Assembly (NCBI GenBank): GCA_050187875.1
Contig: JBFWXB010000012.1
Span: 37,649 to 101,648 of the forward strand
Length of the DNA stretch: 64,000 nt
Source of the DNA: JAFKKS01 sp050187875
Lineage (GTDB): Bacteria; Pseudomonadota; Alphaproteobacteria; Rhizobiales; Xanthobacteraceae
Direction of reading: 5' to 3'
The notes beneath the pieces are model-generated. The model ran no database searches. It was not told where the DNA came from and saw only the letters and a list, made by a program, of their open reading frames with translations. The position numbers were made by a program, and so were the translations under genes. Position 1 is the stretch's first letter. Every line of letters begins with the position of its first letter. Shown here one piece after another: positions 39,265 to 46,848 of the stretch.

Positions 39265-42171
39265 TCACCCGAGCGCTCGTAGCTTCACGTCCAAGGCCGG
39301 CTCCCAAAACATCACACCGGTCGCTCGCGTTTCCGCCCTCACAGTATCCTCACGCTCCTCGGTGCCGGGCAGGTTCCAGTGGCGTCCGAGATTGCAAGCG
39401 AGCGCGGTGAAATACGGAGCGATCAGGGTCGAGCCCGTCGCGAGATAAGCAGTGCGTGCTTCGCTGATTTCCTGCAATCCCGCTTCCGCCGCCGTCAGGC
39501 CTTGGACCCAACCGCGCACGGCGCGGCCCCATGCCAGCCAGTACTGGAAATTATGCTGGTTCGAAAGCCGGATGGCATCGATTGCCGAGGCCTCCGCCGC
39601 TTTTGGGTCTGCGCGAAGCTGTGCGCAGGATGCAGCGAAGCAGTGCGCGTAGCAGATGCTGAAAGCGTGGCCCGCCATGTTTGCGTATTCGAGCGCGCGT
39701 TCGAGTTTATCCAGACCGGCGGCGCGTTTTCCATCGAGGCAGTCGAGCCAGCCAAGATACGAGAGGGCTACGGCCGCGGGCTCGGCGCCATGCTGATAGG
39801 CGTGGCTGGCGTGGCGTGCAGGATCGTAGGCGGCCATCATCTCGCTTAGCAGGCTGTGCGCCGTCGCATAGCTGCCGCGATAGAACTCGACCAAGCCTTT
39901 TGTACGCAACGCTTCGACAATCCGTGCCTGCTGCGTCTCGCCGTCGGCCGTCCGGCGCGCCGTGCGGATCAACTTGTCGGCAATGTTGTCCGCGGCGCCG
40001 AGCTCGCTGCGGAGCAGATGCAGATTGAAGCGTCCGCGCTCCAGATGGAACGTCGCTTCTTCCGAGCCGATCGTGTCGGCCAGCCTCGCCGCATCGTCGT
40101 AAACATGCTCCAGTTCCGAGCTCGACCAGCCAGACACGGCGATCAGCGGGGCGGGAAGGGTGCTGAGCAGCTCGAGCTCGGCATGTGCGGCGTTCTCGGC
40201 GTCGCTTTCCTTGAAGCGTTGACAGTCTTCGAGCCCTTTCCGGAGGTGATCCAGCGCCTCGGCGTTGGCCGAACGCTTGACAGCGTCGCGCCCAGCTTTG
40301 AGCCAGTGGGCGATCGACTCCTTGAAATTTCCGCTCAGCGAGTAGTGGATGGCGAGCCGCTCCGGCATCGAGTCGATGTCGCCCAAAGCGCCCGCAACGG
40401 CAAGCTGCGCGACGCGGCCATGCAACCGCTCGCGGTCAGATTTCAGGAGGGTTTGGTAAGCGACGTCGCGCAGCAGGGCATGCCGGAATTCGAAGGTGGC
40501 GTTTGGAATCGTGCCGGTCTGCAGGAGGATATTGGCGTTGACCAAAGCGTGCAGCGAGGCGATGAGCTCGTGTTCGCCGACGTCACACAATTCGAGCACG
40601 TGGCGGAATGCGAATTGCCGTCCCAGAACGGAGGCATGCAACGCCACCTTGCGCCCGACGCCGAGCCCATCAAGGCGGCCCATCAGGGAGTCGCGCAAGG
40701 TCGAAGGAATATGCTCGTCCCCGGCCTTTGCAAGAGCGCGATCGCGGTCCAGGACCGCACGCACGAATTCTTCGATATAAAGCGGATTCCCGTCGGCGCG
40801 ATCGACGATCTCCGCGAGTTCGAACGTCGTCAATGCGTGCGTGTCCGCCGTCGCGTTTGCGAGCTCCGCCGCTTCTCCCGGCAAAAGACGATCCAGCTTT
40901 TCAACGCGCGGCGCGCTCATCTCCGCCAGTGTTCTGGGCGGAGGGTCCCGAGAGGTCATCAGCAAAAGCAATTGGCTCGATGTCGCAGCCGACGTCAGCT
41001 CGCCCACAAATTCCAAGGTGGTCGGATCGGCCCAATGGATGTCGTCCAGAAGCACACCGATTTTGGGTCCATGTGAAAGAACCTTGGCCTTGAGCCGCTC
41101 GAAGGTTTTGCGGCGGCGCTGAAACGGCGACAATTGCGACAGATCAGTCGGCGCCACGTCGCCGGCTTCCATCTCCTCCGGAGCAGACAGAAGCAGATTG
41201 AACGGATGCAAGGTCGAAGATTGGCCCTGCGGATGGCAGGACAAGTCGAGCCAGAAATAGTCAGCGGCAAAAGGATGCGCCGCCACCTCGCGCGCAAATT
41301 TGCTTTTGCCGATGCCCGGCTCGCCCTGGAAAAGGTAGGTCAGGTTTTCACGATCGGCATTTGCGATCGTTGACGTCACGCGCGACATCAATGCATCGCG
41401 ACCGATGAAGTGACCCACCGTGATCGGCCGGCGTATCGGGGTTGGCTGCGGCTGGGCCGTCAGGACATACGCCTTGACACCAATAGAGTCGGTCTGCGCG
41501 TCCAGAAACTCTGTCGGCTCGAGCGGGACGGAAGGCGGAAGCAGTTTCGCGGTCGCGTCGCTGACGACGATCTCGCCCGGCTTTGCCAAAGCTTGGAGTT
41601 TGGCGGCGATATTAGGAGCGGAGCCGGATACGGCGTCGCTCTCGGCGCGGTCATCGCCCTCCGTGTCCCCGACGAGCGCCAGGCCGGTGTGGATTCCGAT
41701 GCGCGTCGCGAGCGGAAGGGCGAGTTGCGCGTCAGCCGTCAAGCTCAGATCGGCGAGGCTCAACGAAGAAATCGTGCGCGGCAGATCCCACGCGGCGGAG
41801 ACCGCGCGCAGGGCGTCATCCTCCGCCGCTTTCGGATAGCCGAAATAAATCAGCACGCCGTCGCCCATGAATCGTGCGACGTATCCGTTCCAGTGACGAA
41901 CGACGCCGGCGACCGCATCGCGATAGCCGCGGACAAGCGTCGTGTAATCTTCCGGGTCGAGCGCGAGGGAGAGCTTGGTCGAGCCGACGAGGTCGCAGAA
42001 CATCACGGTGAGCTGCCGGCGCTCGACGAGACCTGACGCATTCGCCAAGCCGGTGCTATGCTCGTTCCGCCGGCCGCGCGTGAGCCCGACGCCGCAGACT
42101 GAGCAGAAGCGAGCCGTGGCGCTTTGCTCGGCGTCACAGAACCAGCACCTGAAGGAACTCACGACGGTCAC
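39265..42171 (-). CDS. Zinc-ribbon / class III nucleotidyl cyclase / AAA ATPase / TPR protein
   Basis: This 968-residue soluble protein starts with a zinc-ribbon-like motif (Cys9, Cys12, Cys23, Cys26), continues with a class III adenylate/guanylate cyclase domain (about 50-240; metal Asp60 in FCDLVGST and Asp104 in MGDG) and an ATPase domain with GEPGIGKS (283-290) and Walker B VLLDDIHWAD, and ends with a long helical TPR-like region. The transition-state motif reads NIAAK (187-191), with Lys where Arg is usual. It may make cAMP in response to a protein or metabolite signal, but activity is not certain. It is divergent from the protease / radical SAM operon and lies next to a CRP-type regulator. 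Confidence 0.9.
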   Translation of the reverse strand: MTVVSSFRCWFCDAEQSATARFCSVCGVGLTRGRRNEHSTGLANASGLVERRQLTVMFCDLVGSTKLSLALDPEDYTTLVRGYRDAVAGVVRHWNGYVARFMGDGVLIYFGYPKAAEDDALRAVSAAWDLPRTISSLSLADLSLTADAQLALPLATRIGIHTGLALVGDTEGDDRAESDAVSGSAPNIAAKLQALAKPGEIVVSDATAKLLPPSVPLEPTEFLDAQTDSIGVKAYVLTAQPQPTPIRRPITVGHFIGRDALMSRVTSTIANADRENLTYLFQGEPGIGKSKFAREVAAHPFAADYFWLDLSCHPQGQSSTLHPFNLLLSAPEEMEAGDVAPTDLSQLSPFQRRRKTFERLKAKVLSHGPKIGVLLDDIHWADPTTLEFVGELTSAATSSQLLLLMTSRDPPPRTLAEMSAPRVEKLDRLLPGEAAELANATADTHALTTFELAEIVDRADGNPLYIEEFVRAVLDRDRALAKAGDEHIPSTLRDSLMGRLDGLGVGRKVALHASVLGRQFAFRHVLELCDVGEHELIASLHALVNANILLQTGTIPNATFEFRHALLRDVAYQTLLKSDRERLHGRVAQLAVAGALGDIDSMPERLAIHYSLSGNFKESIAHWLKAGRDAVKRSANAEALDHLRKGLEDCQRFKESDAENAAHAELELLSTLPAPLIAVSGWSSSELEHVYDDAARLADTIGSEEATFHLERGRFNLHLLRSELGAADNIADKLIRTARRTADGETQQARIVEALRTKGLVEFYRGSYATAHSLLSEMMAAYDPARHASHAYQHGAEPAAVALSYLGWLDCLDGKRAAGLDKLERALEYANMAGHAFSICYAHCFAASCAQLRADPKAAEASAIDAIRLSNQHNFQYWLAWGRAVRGWVQGLTAAEAGLQEISEARTAYLATGSTLIAPYFTALACNLGRHWNLPGTEEREDTVRAETRATGVMFWEPALDVKLRALG

Positions 42172-42429
42172 GTTGGCCTCGCCGGGCGCCCGGAACTTAA
42201 AAATTTACCTGTCATCGCGACGCCCAGCCACTGCATGGACGTCTGCGTCACCTGCGCCTGCAGCCGCACGTTGAAGGACACGCAAGCGGGAGGTAATATA
42301 GGGGTTCTGTGATCGCGACAGCAGGGGGACTTCGTCACGGACAATCCTCCCGACCGCTCCGGATCGATCTACGTCGCACGGCACCGGCCGGGACTCGGCC
42401 CGCGTGTCGACCCGTCCTATGACGCGCAG

Positions 42430-44769
42430 GTGGGGCGCGTCATGCTCGCCTTGGAGCGCGGTGAGAGCAGAACCTCTCAGACCAGTGGCTACATCGAGCT
42501 TTTCAGCGACGGGAGGCATTCCGCATTCGATCAACTGCGCGCGTTCTTCGCGGTGCTTTACGATCGAGAAGCATTGCCGGTGGCGCCGCACGTATGGACG
42601 CAAGTGGAGCGCGTCCGCTATCTGACGTCGGACGCCGCGGCGGGAGCGGCGCTTCCTCTTTACTCCTTCAACCCGCAAGTTGCCGGCCGTCCGCCGGAGA
42701 CGTTGAACGACGCTCTGGAACGCCTTGAGCGCGTCACGCACGGCGCGCTGGCGCGCGCCAACGTCATCGGGCTGACCGTCGATTTCGATTTCACGGTCGA
42801 GGCCGAGAAGCTGCGCGCGGCGCTCGCGCGCGCACCGGAGACAACGCGTTCTATTCGTGCCGCGGCGGATGTGCGCGCGAACATCAATCGTGTGCTTTTC
42901 GGAGAATCGCTTCCGGCCGCCGACACGATGCGCCGGCGTTTTGATATCCAAGACGTGGCGCTCTCGGGCGGCGTCGGCGCTTTGATGAAGAATGCCATGT
43001 GCGAATTGTGCGACGACGCTCAGGCTTCGCGCGCATCCACGCCGGTGCTCGACTACGGCGTTGCGGAAACCGGCCAGGGCGTGATCGTCGGTGTCGTCGA
43101 TTTTGGCTGCGACTTCGCGCATGCGAGCTTTTGCGATGCGGATCGCAGACATTCGCGCGTGCTGGCGCTCTGGGATCAAAACGAAGGTCTTGAGACTGAC
43201 CTCGGCCCTGCCATCGTTGCGTCCGAACCGCCATTCGCAACGATCGGCGGGGAACGCTGCGCCTTCGGCTTCGGTCGCGTTTTTAAGAAGGAAGCGATCG
43301 ACAAGGTGCTTCAGCAATGGCGGGACGCCCATGCCGAGGATCGGCAATGGCCGTACGGTGCGTTGGGCTACGATCCGCACCATCATCACTATCTCGCAAA
43401 GCCGCCGATCGCCGCACATGGAACGTGTGTTCTCGATATCGCCGCAGGCCGCGAACGCCAATGGGTGACGGACGGCAGCGACCGTACCATCGTGAAAGGC
43501 GTCGCGTCGGGCGCCGACCTCGTCTTCGTGCAGATTCGGACGCATTTGCAGGACGACGGCCGCCGCATTCTCGATGCGAACGATGTCGTCGACGGTGTCG
43601 CTTTCATCTTCCATCTCGCCGAGGAAAGAGGGCAGCCTTGCGTCGTCAATCTGAGCCTCAACACCATGAGCGGACCGCACGACGGCGACGGCCATTTCGA
43701 GAGACGGCTGTCGAACCTTCTGCGCAGCGGGTCTGCCGGCGCAGACATGAAAGGTCGCGCTGTCGTCGTTGCGGCCGGAAATCTTCCGGACAAAGGCGCA
43801 GAGTGGCGCCAGTGGCAGCATATCGCCGATACGGTGACACCCGGACAGCCGTTCGCGTTCTTCTGGAACCTGTCCTACGCCAGCGATGACAAGACACGGA
43901 ACAGCCTCGAGATCTGGTATGACGCACCGGGCGCGTGGCTGCAGGTCACGTTGAGTCACGAGGCCCTCGGTGTCGTTGCGACGGTCAATCCAGGCAGCGC
44001 CGCCGAACTTCTTGCCAATGGTAAGATCGTCGGCTCGATTATCGGTTCACGGGCGCGTCCGGCCATCGAGGATAATGCCGATCTCAAGCGGAGAGCCGAT
44101 ACGAAGCTGCCGGACGACGATCAATCGCCGAACCGGCATGTCATCCTGGTGACGCTCGATCCGCATATCGAGGGTGCGGTCTACTGGAAAATCTCGCTCG
44201 CGATCGTGGACGCGTCGAACACAGTGATCGACGCCGCGGCCGATATCGCGGTGCCGTTCCACGCGTGGTTGGAGCGTGACGACGAGGGGCAGACGGGCAT
44301 TGCGCGGCAGATGAGACTTCCAACTCCGTTAGAGCCGGCCGACCGGCAAACGAGCATCGGGACATTGTCTTGCGGAACGGATTCGATTGTCGTGGCCGCT
44401 TATGACGCCTCGCGCGCACAGGTCGACCTGTCTCCGATGTCGGCATCGGGCCCCACGCGCAAGGCGAACGGCAGAAAGCCGGACCTCTCCGCGCCGGGCG
44501 TCGACCTCAAGCTCATTCTCTCGAAGTCGGATACGGGGCGTGTCCTCCAGTCCGGCACCAGCCTGGCCGCGCCATTCGTGGCGGGCGCAATCGCCTGTCT
44601 CTACGAGGCGGCACCGCATGCCGATCTCGCCGCGATCAAGACCGCACTGGTGCAGACCGGACGCCGTAATATCGGAGAAGAAAACGAAGCGGGTTGGTCG
44701 GAGCAACTCGGCTGGGGGCGGTTGAGCCCCGTGAAAGCCGTCGATTGGCTCAAGCAACGCAACGTGTAA
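42430..44769 (+). CDS. Subtilisin-like (S8) serine protease, first gene of RiPP-like operon
   Basis: This protease of at least 779 residues has a complete catalytic triad: Asp224 in GVVDFGCDFAH, His330 in IAAHGTCVLDIAAG and Ser711 in SGTSLAAPFVAGA, with the oxyanion Asn451 in VAAGN. About 220 residues precede the catalytic Asp and contain CELC (191-194); there is no signal peptide, so it acts in the cytosol. A large insertion separates Asn451 and Ser711. The first usual start is a GTG at 42430, but codon pattern stays coding-like back to about 42328, where AGGGGG precedes an ACG; the true start is uncertain. The radical SAM gene follows after 26 bases. A maturation or leader-removing role is inferred from context. 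Confidence 0.88.
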   Translation: MGRVMLALERGESRTSQTSGYIELFSDGRHSAFDQLRAFFAVLYDREALPVAPHVWTQVERVRYLTSDAAAGAALPLYSFNPQVAGRPPETLNDALERLERVTHGALARANVIGLTVDFDFTVEAEKLRAALARAPETTRSIRAAADVRANINRVLFGESLPAADTMRRRFDIQDVALSGGVGALMKNAMCELCDDAQASRASTPVLDYGVAETGQGVIVGVVDFGCDFAHASFCDADRRHSRVLALWDQNEGLETDLGPAIVASEPPFATIGGERCAFGFGRVFKKEAIDKVLQQWRDAHAEDRQWPYGALGYDPHHHHYLAKPPIAAHGTCVLDIAAGRERQWVTDGSDRTIVKGVASGADLVFVQIRTHLQDDGRRILDANDVVDGVAFIFHLAEERGQPCVVNLSLNTMSGPHDGDGHFERRLSNLLRSGSAGADMKGRAVVVAAGNLPDKGAEWRQWQHIADTVTPGQPFAFFWNLSYASDDKTRNSLEIWYDAPGAWLQVTLSHEALGVVATVNPGSAAELLANGKIVGSIIGSRARPAIEDNADLKRRADTKLPDDDQSPNRHVILVTLDPHIEGAVYWKISLAIVDASNTVIDAAADIAVPFHAWLERDDEGQTGIARQMRLPTPLEPADRQTSIGTLSCGTDSIVVAAYDASRAQVDLSPMSASGPTRKANGRKPDLSAPGVDLKLILSKSDTGRVLQSGTSLAAPFVAGAIACLYEAAPHADLAAIKTALVQTGRRNIGEENEAGWSEQLGWGRLSPVKAVDWLKQRNV

Positions 44770-44795
44770 GCCGTCACGCTCAAGCAAGGTCACCC

Positions 44796-45854
44796 ATGGC
44801 GCCGGTCGGAAGTTTTCTCTCATCCTTCGACGAGCATGCAGCCGTCGGCCCGGCGTTTTCGAGCCCGGGACCGCTCGAGCGGCCGGTGAAAACGACGCTC
44901 GTCATCACGAAGCAGTGCAATCTCGCCTGCCGGCTCTGTTACGGCAGCTGCAACGAGCAAACGCCGCGCCCGGAACTATCGATGGCGGAGTGGCGGACAG
45001 CGATCGATGATCTCGCAGCGAACGGCGTGATCTGGTTGTACATCGAGGGCGGCGAACCGTTCGTGCGGGACGGTTTCGTCGATCTCCTCGCCGAGAACGC
45101 GCACCGGATGTTCCTGATGGTGCGCACGAATGCAACCTTGATCAACCATTCTCTGGCGCGCCGATTGAAAGAGATCGACGTCGGCATCGTGCTCGTGGAT
45201 GTATGGGGCGCGACAGCGCAGACGCATGACGCGTTGACCGGCGTTCCCGGCAGCTTCGATCGCTCCATTCGCGGCATCCGCAATCTCGTTGATGCCGGCA
45301 TCGAAACGCAGATGCTTTTCATTCTCAATCGCGTCAACGTTCACGAACTTCAATCCTATGCGCAGCTCGCCGCCTCGCTCGACGTGCGCACGATGGGCAT
45401 TCTGCGGCTTTATCCGCTCGGTCGCGTGAAGCGCGAATGGAGCGCGCTGTCGCTGTCACTGGATGAAATGACGCGGGCGCTCGACGGGCTGACCGCGCCG
45501 AGCAGCGTGCGCGTGATGCAGTCGTGGCATCCGCGCAATGCGAACTGCTGCTGGCAAATGTCGGCCATCGATCCGTTCGGGGAGTCGATCGGCTGCGCCT
45601 ATCTGCGCGAATACGTCAATTTCGGAAACGTCACGCAAATGCCGTTCCTTGAGACCTGGAACCATCCGCTGGCGAAACAATTGCGCGCCGGCCATGTCGA
45701 GCGCAGCTGCAAGCCGTGCGCCTCGACGCAAGGTTCGCATGGCGGATGCCGCTCCACGGCCTATGCTTTCCACGGCCGCTTCGACGCGCCGGACCCGTTC
45801 GATTTGGAGTTGAACGATGGTGTCGACCTCACAGCTCTCCCCAGATCACGATGA
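44796..45854 (+). CDS. Radical SAM/SPASM domain protein (peptide-modifying type)
   Basis: This 352-residue enzyme has the radical SAM cluster motif CNLACRLC (Cys41, Cys45, Cys48), the SAM-binding GGEP (85-88) and a C-terminal SPASM-like Cys set (Cys251, Cys252, Cys267, Cys305, Cys308, Cys318) for auxiliary iron-sulfur clusters. Enzymes of this build often modify ribosomally made peptides or proteins. The next gene encodes a PqqD-like recognition domain, overlapping its end by 38 bases, which fits peptide modification. The precise reaction is not predictable from the sequence. Confidence 0.92.
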   Translation: MAPVGSFLSSFDEHAAVGPAFSSPGPLERPVKTTLVITKQCNLACRLCYGSCNEQTPRPELSMAEWRTAIDDLAANGVIWLYIEGGEPFVRDGFVDLLAENAHRMFLMVRTNATLINHSLARRLKEIDVGIVLVDVWGATAQTHDALTGVPGSFDRSIRGIRNLVDAGIETQMLFILNRVNVHELQSYAQLAASLDVRTMGILRLYPLGRVKREWSALSLSLDEMTRALDGLTAPSSVRVMQSWHPRNANCCWQMSAIDPFGESIGCAYLREYVNFGNVTQMPFLETWNHPLAKQLRAGHVERSCKPCASTQGSHGGCRSTAYAFHGRFDAPDPFDLELNDGVDLTALPRSR

Positions 45855-46260
45855 TTTTGGATCGAATCGATCCAAAATCATGAACGTGATCGATTCTAAT
45901 ATCTTAGAGCGGGATGCGGGCGGAAAACCGCTACACACTTTTCCTCATCCCGCTCTAGCGGCGACGGCACAGAAACGGCAGGACCTGAAGATCAGGCCGG
46001 TTCCTGAGATCAATCTGTGTATGGTCTACCGGCCGCACCCGGCGCGCATCGTCACGCTGAACTTGAGCGCGTGGCTGCTGCTTGAAATGTGCGACGGATC
46101 GCCGATCGGTGATATATTGGCCAATTATGTCGGCGTTCTCGATCGTCGCGGGAAGCAAACGCCCCTCGAGGATGCCGACCGCGGATTGCAGTCTCTTATC
46201 GATAGCGAACTGATCATCGTCTCGCCAGCCGCACGGCTATTGGGAGGATCGCATGAGTGA
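45817..46260 (+). CDS. PqqD-like (RRE) protein with an in-frame palindromic element insertion
   Basis: This 147-residue protein has a C-terminal PqqD-like domain (about residues 56-135): KIRPVPEINLCMVYRPHP, then IVTLNLSAWLLLEMCDGSPIGDIL, then a C-terminal DRGLQSLIDSELI helix. Such domains bind leader peptides for a modifying enzyme. GGAG lies seven bases before the ATG at 45817, which overlaps the radical SAM gene; an ATG at 45880 is an alternative. Residues 12-47 are encoded by a palindromic repeat (45852-45957) and look unlike the rest, so that segment is probably a tolerated insertion. The next gene overlaps its stop by eight bases. Confidence 0.8.
   Translation: MVSTSQLSPDHDDFGSNRSKIMNVIDSNILERDAGGKPLHTFPHPALAATAQKRQDLKIRPVPEINLCMVYRPHPARIVTLNLSAWLLLEMCDGSPIGDILANYVGVLDRRGKQTPLEDADRGLQSLIDSELIIVSPAARLLGGSHE
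45852..45957. repeat. Palindromic repeat element inside the PqqD-like gene
   Basis: Two perfect inverted repeats are visible: TGATTTTGGATCGA/TCGATCCAAAATCA around one base (45852-45880) and TAGAGCGGGATG/CATCCCGCTCTA (45905-45916 and 45946-45957), the latter enclosing a smaller GCGG/CCGC hairpin (45920-45931). The sequence resembles a dispersed extragenic palindrome I recall from Rhizobiales genomes. Here it remains in frame, without stops, in a coding region. Confidence 0.8.
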
Positions 46261-46753
46261 ACGCACGAGCCTTGAGACAATCGCCGATCTTATTGGAAAG
46301 GATCCGTCGGCAGGCGCGCCGACGGCGGCGCTTCTGACCCCGGACGTGCGCTCCGGCGCGACCTTTCCGTTCGCGGCGAGCGGCAATGCCGACGACGGGC
46401 TGCCGCCGTTTCTTGTCATCTGGATCTATACCGTGCCGAAGGCGAACCGTCAGGCCTTCGCCAACGCGGTGAAGGATTTTGAACAGGGCTTTGGAAACCC
46501 GCCGAGCGTCGTGCCCGGCCTTGCCTATCGCGGCACCTATTCAGTCAGCGTTTCGGCGGTCGAGCCCGGCTTCGAATATCGGACGATCTGGAGCCTCTCA
46601 TCACTGCAAAATCTGCAGACGCTCAACGATCTGACGGCGGATACGAGCAAGGCCAAGTTACAGGCCATGCTGAAGTTGATCGAGCAGCAGCCGGCGATGC
46701 GCGCCGAAATCGTCGGACGAACGGTCTTCTCAAAGATTCTCGTCAATCAATGA
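46253..46753 (+). CDS. Hypothetical protein, possible substrate or partner of the radical SAM cassette
   Basis: This 166-residue protein has an N-terminal stretch of about 50 residues without obvious fold (SERTSLETIADLIGKDPSAG, then an Ala/Gly-rich part), which looks leader-like, and a C-terminal region (about 53-166) whose pattern PPFLVIWIYTVPKANRQAF and YRTIWSLSSLQNLQTLNDL resembles a ferredoxin-like or dimeric alpha/beta-barrel domain. It starts eight bases inside the RRE gene, so the four genes are translationally coupled. It has no Cys. I do not recognise the family. It is either the modified substrate protein or an accessory factor. Confidence 0.72.
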   Translation: MSERTSLETIADLIGKDPSAGAPTAALLTPDVRSGATFPFAASGNADDGLPPFLVIWIYTVPKANRQAFANAVKDFEQGFGNPPSVVPGLAYRGTYSVSVSAVEPGFEYRTIWSLSSLQNLQTLNDLTADTSKAKLQAMLKLIEQQPAMRAEIVGRTVFSKILVNQ

Positions 46754-46792
46754 TCCGCGGCTCGTTCGCGCTCAACGCCGTCGACCTCGGAT

Positions 46793-46848
46793 AAAAGGAG
46801 AGCACAGGCTTGGCGCTGCCGAAGCGAGGCCAAGCCAAACTGGATTAG
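46793..46848 (+). other. Hairpin with a possible 12-codon frame after the RiPP-like operon
   Basis: GGCTTGGC/GCCAAGCC form a stem between the convergent operon end and the molybdenum hydroxylase gene. The same bases contain AAGGAGAG, a seven-base spacer, a TTG at 46810 and a 12-codon frame (MALPKRGQAKLD) ending at 46848. A terminator-like hairpin is the simpler reading; a tiny peptide gene cannot be excluded. Confidence 0.35.

Noticed and set aside
42205..43959. A 584-codon minus-strand open frame opposite the subtilase gene
   Set aside because: Antisense shadow of a gene with a complete catalytic triad; Arg/His-rich composition typical of such shadows.
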